From assembly GCA_025617745.1 (NCBI GenBank), contig CM046870.1:11212410-11276409 (forward strand): a DNA stretch of 64,000 bases, given 5' to 3'. The stretch's first letter is position 1. Each line of letters opens with the position of its first letter. Positions 27,801 through 39,800 of the stretch are shown here, in pieces. The position numbers and the translations under genes were made by a program. The notes under the pieces were generated by a model, which did no database searches, was not told where the DNA came from, and saw nothing but the letters and a program-made list of their open reading frames with translations. Source of the stretch: Heliocidaris erythrogramma. Its lineage: Eukaryota > Echinodermata > Echinoidea > Camarodonta > Echinometridae.

Positions 27801-30800
27801 CATTAAATTCTATTTTATCTTGCGGCATGTGGTGTAATCTATTTTTATTTTGACAGCTGTTTTATTTTATGTAATTTGATTTGTTTTCCTTTCTTGTTAT
27901 TTGCAGGCCAATCCCAGCGGCTGCCAGACAATATCCAAACACATTTTGGAGAGTAGAATACTGAGTTCGGTCCTAGCTGTGTGGACTCTCTTTCTTATGT
28001 TTGCTGCTTCCTTTACTGTTATGGTAAGAAATTGTTTTTAGACATCTACATGTATATAGAAACATCTCTATTAGGTATTGCTCTTTACTGTGCAATATAT
28101 AACAAATATAATGTACATAATTAATACAAACCATAGAATTTTCAAACATATGATTATAAATACAGGATATGGTGGTATAACAAATTACAGCAAATTCACG
28201 TATTTGGCATATAAATCTGTGAAATTAAATTGAGCTCTTTCACTAAGAATGACAACTGAACTTCAAATGATTTTATATCTTTCTCACATGTGCCTGTATT
28301 TATATGTATGTTTAACGATACTACTTTCATAATTGTGAGACGATTTCGCTTTTTAAAATTACCAAGGAAGAATAAAACTGTTAAAATTTGTGGTAGAATT
28401 TTGGAATCTTTAATGGGTTGTATGAGGAGCAGATTTTATGAATGTATTCAGGGGAGTGTTTCATCAAGTATTTTGAGAGTGATTTTTACTGACAAATTTG
28501 CTCTCAGCCAATCATATGCAAGGATTTCATTAGCTTATAACACTTGTCGGTAGAAATCACTGACAAAACGCTTGCTGAAACGCTCCCAAGGTACATGTAT
28601 GTTGTAACAGTACATGTAGGTGTAGTACGTGAATTATATTGTTACATTGTGATAACCAATATTATATGTACTTCAACAGTACTATTCTAGATAGAACTGG
28701 GGAACGTTTCATCAAGTGTTTTGTCAGTGATTTTTACCGACAACTGTTATAAGGTACTGAAATCCTTGCATCTGATTGGCTGAGAGCAAATTTGTCAGTA
28801 AAAATCACTGACAAAACACTTGATGAAACACTCCCTTGTTAAGTGTCCAGCTTATGCACATTCTTCAAAATACTTCAGTACCACATGTACTTTAAAGTTT
28901 TGACCTTTTGTTAGTACATTTTCAATGCGCTTTTCAGTCCTATTACCTCTTAAATTGGGAATAAAATTTTTTTATACCATCTTTATGGATCTTTAAAAAA
29001 TTTTTTTTTAATGTGACTCTCATTTATATAAGCACCTTTCGGCCAGGTACATAGCAACATGTACTTGAGTTTCATTCAAGATGCATTATTGGTCGAACTT
29101 TCTCTGTCTTGTTAATCCACATGTATGTTCCAGTTTGCTTATGACACGACATCCATTGACGAGTGTGTCGCAAACAAGCTAGGCTTGCCCAGCGTCGACG
29201 ATGTCAACATCACCGATGTCATCGATTCCAATATCACCCTGGGTGAAGAGAACCATCCTGATTGCTGGCCTGACGGACCTACCTGTCACTTCCCTATGGT
29301 AAGGGCGGTTGGATTTAGAATGCTTGTGATTACAGGAAATAATCTCTTTAACTCTTTCAGTGCCAATGTCATATATACATTTACTCCACAGATAGACTTG
29401 TCATTTTCACTCGACCACAGAAAAGGCATATGGTAGTCAATGTATATCAAATCTTTGAGTATAAATCAAGCATTCTAAATATATGGTAAATAGTTATATG
29501 GTACCATAGAGATTTTCAGAGAAAATTGCAGATTTTTAAAAATATATTACCTTATTTCAGCATTAAATACAATAGCAAACAAATGAGAAACCAAAAAATA
29601 TTGGACAAAAAATAAACTCAAATATAATTTTCAATAATTCTTATGCATAAAGTTGGGTAAAGTAATAATGTTTTCTACAAGTTTTGTACACAATATTTTG
29701 TGAAATAATAGATGGTTAATGAAGTGCAGACATTTGAAAAGTAAGCACTGATTACCATTTGGTAAATTTTTAAAGAGTGCTGAAACCCTTGGCACAGTAA
29801 GAGTTAAGGGAAATTAACCCTTCATGGAAACTTGGATTGAGACGAAGCAGACAAATCAGAGAAGCAAAATAGTGAAAGTTTGAGAAAAATTGGACAAAAA
29901 ATAAGAAAGTTCTGGATGTTTGAAGGTTAAGTTCACTAATGATATGAGAAGTCTTTATTATGTAATGTGGTAAAGATGTGTGATGTCATACATTGTACAT
30001 GGAGAACTCTCCCATTTGGTATGTTCCAAAAAAAATTTATCAATGATACCAACTTTCCAAACAGACGATTGGTACTACAAAACTTAAGATAGCATTTAAC
30101 AAGTACGGCCAACGTAGACGGCTTCACACCGACAGTGATACTTGTAACGACATTGCTCATTTGGGGGGAAGGCAATACATCTGCTGCTAGCGTCGCTAAG
30201 GCCAAAAAAAAATATTGTTGTATTGGCGTAACCCGCCCGACCCTAAAAATGTCGCCGACCCTAGGTTTTTTTGTTTTTTTTTTGACTATCGATATCGCGT
30301 ATCGTGCTGCCTTTGCGATCGCGATCGTGATCGAAAACCTGGAAGTGCTGCGGACAGAACTAGCTGCGTGTATTATGTATTATACTGTCGTAAAAAAAAA
30401 AAAAAAATCCCGACCGACCGACCCTATTTTTCAGAGACCCGTTACGCCAATACAACAATTTTTTTTTTTTTGCCTAATGTTCAATGCCGCAATCACTGCG
30501 ACTCTGCTATTGGTCAGCACTTGCTGAATAGTCCGGCTTGTTCCAAGGCGTATTACCCTGCTCAGTTCACTATTGTTGCCCGAGCACGCAGCTTTCAACA
30601 TCTTCGCTTCTTAGAGGCGTTGTTCATTCAGTCGAGAGATTCGCTATTGTACCGACAAAAGGAGTTTGTACAAGCTCTTCGATTATTTTAGCGTGCCCGG
30701 ATCATATCTGGGTCGCTGTACACACCCTTCCTTGACTTTTGTATTTTCTTGTATTCTCTCATTCCTGCGTTGTGAACCGATGAGTGCAGGTCGAAAAGCT

Positions 30801-33800
30801 TCATCACTATGAATTTGTTTAAATGTTATCGATACCAACTTTGTTCATTTTAATGATAAACAGACTTTTTGTCCATGATACATCATGGACAATTATTATT
30901 TGACATGTCCTCCCATGTAAAAAATGTCTGTTTCACCATAAAACTTGAGGAAAGAGACACTGTGAGTAATTTATGTACAAAACACAATTGGGGAAGTTCT
31001 TCTTGTACATCAATGACATCACACATCTTGACTGCATTGCTAATGCGAGGATCTCCATATCATTAGTGATCCCATCTTTCAAATATTCATAACTTCTTTA
31101 TTATTTGGAGTCAAAAGGGGCCTGAGCTTTCGATCCTAGCAGAATCTTCGTCAGAGGCAAAAAGACTTTATTATTTGTCAAATTTATCTCAAACCTTCAC
31201 AAATTTGTTTCTCTGATTTTTCTGCTTTTCTATGCCAACTAAGCCAACTTTTTTCATCTGTTGAAAAGACGAGATGCACGATGATCCAAATTTTGCTCCA
31301 AGCTTTATTTCATCGAATATGTAAGGTTAGGGCTAGGGTTGCTGTTTAACCCTTTCATGACAGAAATTATTTAAGGGCTAAATTGGTCACATTTTGTTCT
31401 TCAAATTGGCAACAAAAATATTTTTCTTTTAATGCTACATGGTTCAAATAAAATGGAATGTCTTTGAAAACATTACATGGTTAAAACTTTTATCGAAATT
31501 GCCAATTTGGACAAGAAACCACGATTTTGAACCTCTCAATGTGTAGCCAATTATAAGGATTTTTATTCTGTTTTTAAAAATACCTGGCATCGAATGCAAT
31601 TTGGTGCAAATAAAATGGACACAGTGTGTGCAGAATTTCTTGTATCTGGTATATTTTTTTAGGGCTCTGAATCAAAAGTAATTGAGCCAAACCACAAAAT
31701 GCGGTCATTTGTCTCAAAAGGGTGAAAAAGTTAGGTTAAGGGTTAGTGTTAGGTTATAGTTTTAGACCATGCGTTGATATTTGGACTTTAATTACTGTAC
31801 AAAATTGATCACCAAGCACTAGTCTCCAGAGACGTGCATCATGCAATCAATCAAAAGCATGGTTTATATTATATTTCTGTGTCTACTTTATTACCTTTTT
31901 AACTAAATTCATGAATATTCTGGATTGAGAGTCTTTTGATGCTGTCATATATTGTTGAATACCTAAAATTATTTTATTTCCTTTTGTTTTTTTCGTTTTT
32001 TTCATTGCAGTACTTCACTTTCAGCATATTGCTTGTCATGCTCAGCTGCGCCGTGTTCCAGCAGCTTGGCAGTCTCACAAAACTTGTATTTCTTCTTCTC
32101 ATTGGTGCAATATACCTGTCCCTCATAGAGACCATTCAAGTCAATCTACTTACAAACTATGATACACTACAGCGGGCATATGTAGAGTAAGTATAATGAT
32201 TTGTTTTTAGTACTTGCTCATTTCCTTATTTATTTTTATTTTTTTTTTTTGAGATTGTAGGATTTACTGCAATAAATCATATATACCTACCCATTATGCC
32301 TGTAGTCTTGACTACGGGACCCCTTCGAGAATTTATCACACATGAGTCACAATATTGTGCGCACCCCCCGTAATCCTATTGTCCCCTTCGCCACTCACGC
32401 GCGTCAATACGCTACGGCCATCTTCCTCTTTCTTGCTCGCCCCCGACGAGATAGGACGTATAGTCACAGCGCTCCTGAATTCAGGTCGTATAGTATCTTT
32501 TAGGTGCGCTTTTTCGCATAGTTAAAGCACTTTTAGGTACCTATATTCGTTTAGATTATAGTACTTTGTGTTTTAGTAGTCACTCTTGCCGATTGCAAGG
32601 GATTTTTTGATTCCCTTTCTTGGCACTTATTTTTCTCTTTCACGGTCAGCCCCACGTAGATATTTCTGTGTTTGCGGGTGTTTCCGTTTGTCACCGAGCC
32701 TTTGGATTCGGTGTTTGTTCTTACGGTTTTTAGGCTGTGAAAATTTCTTTAGTGCGTATCTCCCAAATAAAATTTACCCTTATTTTACTGCATTCAGTTG
32801 AAGTATTTCTTATTTTGAAAAGTATACTTTATTGTCTGTTTTATTGCAGTGGTATGGATTCGGAAGAAGAAGCAGCTAGGTCAAGGAGACCTGCTTCTTC
32901 CGAAGAGTCGTCTAGCAAGACGACTCGGCCTTCCAGAACTCCCCCGGGTACTGCGGTACACGGGGGAGGGAGGAGGGCTAAGGGTAAGTTGCCTAGTGGT
33001 GTTTCCTTGCAGAGTTTGCCAGTCTCGGAGCTTGCGGCTTCGGGACGGGTGGCGTTAACTGAATCGGGATTGTCAACTCCGAAGCCCGTGGTTTCGGGGT
33101 GGGTGGCGTCAGATTCTAGTGGTTTGGATATCTCGAATCCAATCCCCCGGTCGCTGAGACCAGAGGGGGGGGGGGGCGGTTGTTTCCCGTACGGTAGCGT
33201 TCACTCGCTCTGATCCGTTAGGGGAGACGCGCCCCACTACTGCAGGGCAACCCACGGGCTTAGTCCATGTTGGTCTGGGTTCTCAAACCCTAGCCCCGGC
33301 AAATGCCATATGGGGGAACGAGTACTTCCTGGGCTGTCTACATTGCCAGCTAATGGGAATGCTCGAGCTAACAATTATGGACGCTCTTCGGAGCAACAGG
33401 TGTTTTCACCTGAGTGCGTGACTACTAGTGCTCCCCTATTGCTGCTTTCGAGCGGTCCAATAGTGGGTTCACACGCCTTTAGTAGTCATCGGGCACATAC
33501 CGAGTCATCTCGGTCTGCCCACGCACTGGGAGCTTTTAGCTCCCAACCCATGGCTATTGCATCTTCTTGCCTAGCCAATATGGGTGATTTGGGCGATTCT
33601 CTAGGCTTACGCCATGAGCGCTCCAATCCCTTTATGGGAAGTGAACGTCCCTCCGCGGAGGGATCGGTTCGTGTTTCCGAAGAGGCTTCGGGATCCGAAC
33701 GAATCCGATTAAGCGTTCTAAGAAAAGGGTTTCGGCTACGACTCTTGTCGAGCCAGCCAAGAAAAAGGCCAAGAAGAAGGCAAAAAGCGGCAAGGCTTTG

Positions 33801-36800
33801 CCGGCCTCTTGCCCGTCTGGCCTGGCTAACCCAGCTAGCTCCTCTCAAGCTGACATGTTCAGTATGATGCGGGCTTTTGCTCAGAATCAGGGTTGGTCCT
33901 TTGTACCGGCTTCTTCAACCCTGACTTCTGTCCCTATTCAGGGATCTCGCTTTGAGTCTAATCAGCCTTTTGTGATTGATTCCTCTTTGTCTGAGTCGGA
34001 TTCGCATGTGCCTCCTATTCCGGCGGCCCTTGGGGCTCCGCCGCGCGAGGAGACTTTTGGTGAATCATGCAGGGACCTGCCTGCGGAGGCCTTTGTTAGC
34101 GTTCCTTTGTCTCATTCCACTCGGGTGGAACCAGATTTGGATGTGTCCTCTCAAGCTTCGGTTCCCGAATCGCTTGGGCAGGCGGAGTCTCAATCGCTCG
34201 ATCTCTGTGGGGTGGAAGCGATTGCTTTGTTGTCCAAATATCTCCCTGAAATTCAGTCAACCCGCGCGCAGGGTTCGACTTCGCGTTGGAAATTTAAGCA
34301 GCAGGTCTCCTCTGAGGGTATTGCTCTTGAGGAGGTTTTCAAGCTGGAGTATGACCGCATTGAGGCCGCGCTGTTGGTTAAGCGATCTAATGCGGTCAGG
34401 GGTAAGGCCTTTGCCTTTTGTTCTCAGGACCAAGACAGCTTTTTCAAGGCTAAGACTCTTTCTCCTGAGATTTTAGAGGTTGGTCGTCGCTTGCGGGCGA
34501 CTAATCCGCTTACCTCCGCTGCGTTCAGAGCGGAGGATAAGATTTGGTCTAATATTGAAAACCACATTAGGTCAGGGATGCGTTTGGCGGCTTTTCAAGG
34601 GCTTCTCTCCGACCTTAGGTCCAGGGCGGAGGAGTTGAATGTTACCGATGGTGACAAGCTGATTATTGACGACTTGCTGCATACTCTTTTTTGTCTGCAG
34701 TGGTCGCAGCTTTCCACCGCAGCTGCTTCGGCTACGTTCCGTCGCAGGACCTCGGCTCTCTCGGCACTGGGTGTTAGAGAGTCGGGCATTGCTCAACTTC
34801 TCCGAGATGTTCCGTCTCGGGGTCCTTCGCTTTTTGGTGGTAAATTTGCTACGGTGTTTCAAAGAGAGATCGATGCGCGAAAGCAGATCTCTAAGCCAAC
34901 GCGGGCCCCTGTTCAGCGTAAACCTGCTGGTCCCGTTTCGGGTCAACGCAGTCGCGTGTCTAGGGTCCCGCCTCCTGAGCCGCAGCCAGCTCCTTCTCGT
35001 GGGAGAGGGAGTCGTGGCAGGGGCTTTTCGAGAGGTTCTCGTGGTAAGGCGATGGCTTCGCAGAAGGCCAAGCCTGGATTTTGATGTTTTTCCCGAGCGC
35101 TTGTTCGACCGAATGTGGTAGGTGGCCGACTTCATGCGTTTCTCCCCGCTTGGGAGGCCATCTCCGGGGACGTGTTTGTTCTCTCCGTCGTGCGAGACGG
35201 ATTCTTCATAGATCTTTGCGCCTCGCTCCCCGGAGGGGCTATAAGAATTCGGTCACCTCCCATGTCTGCCCTGTCTCGGTCTCATGCTTCAAAGGAGATC
35301 GAGTCTCTTTTGGAAAAGAGGGCTATAGAAAGGGTAAGAGACAGGCCGTCTCTTTCCCTTTCTCCAATTTTCGTTATTCCCAAGCGCTCGGGAAAACTTC
35401 GTTTGATACTGAACCTGAAAAGAATAAACAAATTCATTCCTCAGGTTCATTTTCGGATGGAGACTCTTGCCTCCATTCTTCCGTTGATCAAAAGGGAAGA
35501 CTACGCGGTCTCGATAGATCTCAAGGATGCGTACTTTCACATTCCCATTCATCGCGCATCTCGCGATCTTCTGGGGTTCTCCTTCCTCTCGGAGACTTAT
35601 CGTTTTCGCGCTCTTCCCTTCGGGCTGCGCCCGGCCCCTCAGGTTTTTACTCAAGTTGTAGCGGTGCTAGCGGCCTCTCTGAGGCGTCGCGGCCTGCGGT
35701 TGTTTTGTTACCTAGACGATTGGCTTCTCCTTGCGGAGTCGCGCGATCGTTTGTTGGACGAGACTCGTTTGCTCGTCTCTCTTACTCAAGACTTAGGTTT
35801 CCTAATAAATTGGGAAAAGTCTTTTTGGTAGCTATTGCCTCTGGGCAGAGGCGCAGTACTCTTCATGCTCTCTGTCTTACTCCTGGTCATGTTCGCTGGG
35901 AGAGAAAAGGCGTTAGATTGATTCCTAGGGCTTCTTTTGTTGCCAAGAATCAGACAGCTGCCTCTGGTCCTGTTGAGATTTTTCTTTGTCCGCTTTCTAA
36001 CTTTTCTTCGGTGCGTGAGGACAAAGTTTGGTGTCCTGTAAGGGCTCTCAAATGGTATATTGATAAGACTAAGTCTTATCGTAAGGATGATCAGTTGTTC
36101 CTGATCACTAGAGAGCCTTTTTCTCCTGCCTCTCTTGATTCCATCTCTAGATGGATCGTTGAAGCTCTTAGGGCCGCTGGCACAGAGGCTCTTTTATCCG
36201 ACAGTAAGCCTCGTGCTCATGATACTCGTAGTGTCAGCACTTCTTGGGCTCTGTTTCAAGGTGTGGCGCTTGTTGATATTTTGAAGGCTGCTTATTGGCG
36301 TTCGCCCAATTCCTTCATTTCTTGCTACCTTAGGGATGTTCCCGCAGGTGAAGCTTTGTTTGCGTCAGCCACCTTGAAGGCCGCTGTGTCTTCTTTGTAG
36401 TCTTTGGTGTAATCCTATTCCCTTCTGCTCGAAACATGCCTCCCGGTCTTTGAGTTGGCGCTGGTCTGGCATAATAGGTAGGTATATATGATTTATTGCA
36501 GTAAATTTGTAAAATCAGCACTGATTTTCTTATTTACTATATAAATCTATATACCTACCTATGACCCTCCCTCCTTCCCCGCACCTTGCAAGCAACATGT
36601 TTCTTCTTGGGGTTGCTCGCAAAAGAGGAAGATGGCCGTAGCGTATTGACGCGCGTGAGTGGCGAAGGGGACAATAGGATTACGGGGGGTGCGCACAATA
36701 TTGTGACTCATGTGTGTTAAATTCTCGAAGGGGTCCCGTAGTCAAGACTACAGGCATAATAGGTAGGTATATAGATTTATATAGTAAACTAGAAAGGCCG

Positions 36801-39800
36801 TCAAAGGCGGCAGACCCACGCCTTAACCCAATAGGTTTTGTTTTGTTGCGATTATTTTTGTAAGCAGTAGCCATTCAAAGGGGATAACAAGAGGCACATC
36901 TCCCCCCCCCCCCAATAAATTTTGCCATATCCAGGTCATAGCTTTGTGTGTCCCCACCCTTGAAAAATTCTTCTGAAAAAGATATTTTATTATTGAAACA
37001 TCCCTCCCCTAAACGTAATTGATTAGACATGTCAGAGAGCGTGGCGTGGTGAGAAAAAAAATGTTAGCAATTTGTATTCAGTGTTCAGTCCAAGGCCGTA
37101 CGCAGAAATTTTTTTCCTGGGGGGGGGGGCAAGATGATCGCTTTCAAAGGAACCCATAACTTGAAGTCTAAAACCCGATTAAAAAAAAGTATGATTTTGA
37201 AATTTCTGGGGGGGGGGGAACTGCCCCCCCCCCCCCGCTGCGTACGACCTTGGTTCAGTCATGTCAGTGTTAGTAAATGTATTCATGTTCTATCTTTACA
37301 TTGCAATTCGGGTTGTTTTTTTTTTCATCGGGCTTGGATAAAATAAATATGACGATAAAAGAAGTTGGATCTCGACTTGAAAATGACGTGCATGCGAGGC
37401 ACAGAGCTTACTCACTGAGTACTATACAGTCAGCGGGCCCCAGGCACTTCGCGACAGTGCTGTGTATAGTTATGTACGTACACTATAGCTACTCAGCCAC
37501 TCACTCAGATCAACACACGCGAACACTCGCGAGTGCGATAGACTCACTGACGTCGAACAAACGCACCAGATTTTCACCGAAAACAATTAAAATCACGTAC
37601 TACACGTCCACCAGGATAAAATAAATCACAAAAACTTCCACAACAAAGTGGAAAGAACCGGGGAAAGTAAACAGAAATGCACAGAAGATAAGAAATAGGA
37701 GAAATTAGACGTGCTAGGCTATACGTATACCGTATACCTAGCCGCTTTCGATTTCGCAACGAGAGTACAGTTCAAGCGCGAAAAATCCCTTGTTGCTGGG
37801 ATACGTTAATTGGCTTTGAATATTCATTGCAGGCTCGTGCGGATTTGAAGTGAAATAGCAAATAATGGGTCTAAAAGTCTTCTAAAATTCATAAACCTGA
37901 AATAGATTTTTGGTGAGACGAAGTAATGAGTGTTTTGATTGACCAAAATATTTCTGCATCGGCAGGCCAAGTTTGGGGTCATCAAACTTTCTAGTTTCTA
38001 TCCTGTCACTCTCTGAACTGAAGTTCCTATACTTTACTACAGGGTCAAAAGTTCAAGGTCACACAGAATTTGCAGGGGTCAACCAATCTATCACCAAAAT
38101 CTAATCGATTCTTTCCTGTCACTTTCTGAACATTCCCTGAAAATTTGGTGCAAATCCGTTCACCCGTTCTCTTGTTATCTTGTACACAAACAAACAAACA
38201 AACAAACAAACAAAAAAAACAAAAAACAAACATACGGAGCCCTTTACATAACCCTGCCGATTTCATCGGCGTGGGTAATAAGAAAATCAATGCTGATTTT
38301 ACAAACTTGGTGGAATGCAGGTAGAAGGAAAGCAGTTCAGAGTAAAGAAATAGTTTATTACAAAATACAAAACGTGGCAATTAGATAATTGTGATTGTTG
38401 AATTTACCATTCTGATTTTTTTTATGCCTCCGCCCACTGAAGGTGGGTGCCGGAGGCATTATGTTTTCGGGTTGTCCGTCTGTCCGTCCGTGTGTGCGTG
38501 CGTGCATCCGTCCGTCCCACTTCTCGTTACCGCGATATCTGAAGAATCATTTGAGGTAGGAACCTCAAACTTGGTACTAGAATGTATCCCTATACGAAAA
38601 TGAACTGATTAGATTTTGGGGTAAGTAGGTCAAAGGTCAGAGGTCACAGAGGTCCAATTTACATGAAATTACATGAAATTCTTGGTTTTTAGCACGTTAC
38701 CGCGATATCTCAAGAACTGTTTGAGGTAAGAACTTCAAACTTGGTACTAATATGTTTCCCTATACGAAGATCAACTGATTAGATTTTGGGGTAAGGAGGT
38801 CAAAGGTCAGAGGTCACAGAGGTCAATTTACATGAAATTACATGAAATTCTTGGTTTTTAGCACCGTTACCGCGATTTCTGAAGAACTATTTGAGGTAAG
38901 AACTTCAAACTTGGTACCAGTATGTATCCCCATAGAAAGAGGAACTGATTAGATTTTGGGGTAAGTAGGTCAAAGGTCAAAGGTCACAGAGGTTAATTTA
39001 CATGAAATTACATGAAATTACTGGTTTTTAGCCTCGTTATCAAATATTTCTAGAACAGTTTGAGCCATCAACTGAATTTAGGCAGAGGCATATAGGAGAC
39101 GCAGTCGCATTCATCTTGTTTTCAATGAATGTTGAAGTCATTGATGTAGTCAAAGAATGTCATTGAAACCTTGGGAGTATTAGTGATCTGCTGCTGGCAA
39201 AATTACTTATTTTGTGATGTAACGCTCACTGAGTTTCAATCTTTCTCTCTAATTTTATTGTTTCCCTATTCTCGGTGTGCCCTTTTATCATCTATTTCTT
39301 CCCGATACTCTCTCCCTCCCCCTCTCTCTCTCTTTCTCTGTCTTTCTCTGTCTCTCTCTCTTCATCTCTCATCCCTTTACCTCATTTTTCTCCTTTTTTT
39401 CTCTCTCTTTCTACCGCTCTCTCTCAATGTATTTCTTGGACATTTATATCTATCTCTTGCTGATTTACGTTTTAACCATCTCTCTCTCTCTTTTTCTTCT
39501 CAGAATGTTGGAGCCTGACTACATCTCTCTCATCATCGTTACACCGGTCATCCTGGTTGTCTATATAGTAGCTCTGTGGATTCATGGCAGGCAGGTGGAA
39601 TCGACAGCAAGGCTTGACTTCTTATGGAAACTCCAGGTACATCATACGCTTCTCATTCATTAAAGGGAAAATCCACTCTGGCATCAAGTTGCCGTAAACA
39701 AAAGCATACCAGTGAGAGAAGCGGATCAGTGAAAGTTTGCGCAGGGAGGGTCCGATAAAAGATGAGAAAGTTATGAATGTTTAAAGTTAAATTGGCAACT

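Larger units (their letters stand above)
32262..36788 (+). mobile_element. DIRS-type retrotransposon 1 (defective)
   Basis: DIRS elements copy themselves through a reverse transcriptase and integrate with a tyrosine recombinase. The element has inverted terminal repeats, an internal region (36469-36562) that is the reverse complement of both termini joined, a gag-like frame, RT and a tyrosine recombinase, in that order. The contiguous part ends at 36788 with ATAGTAAA. The expected last bases (AATAAGAAAATC, TGCTGATTTTACAA) are found at 38277-38304 after a 1.49 kb insert. An internal deletion of about 1.42 kb joins RT directly to the recombinase. Gag is frameshifted. It lies 76 bases after exon 9, in gene orientation. 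Confidence 0.93.

Noticed and set aside
30135-30691. Overlapping frames of 130 and 158 codons
   Set aside because: They cross the nested inverted-repeat element and its A/T runs.
31320-31345. TTAGGG-like words (GGTTAGGGCTAGGGTTG)
   Set aside because: Too short and irregular to be a telomere relic.
33310-33867. 185-codon frame in DIRS element 1
   Set aside because: It starts in the true gag frame and then runs on out of frame after a one-base loss; it is covered by the gag pseudogene entry.
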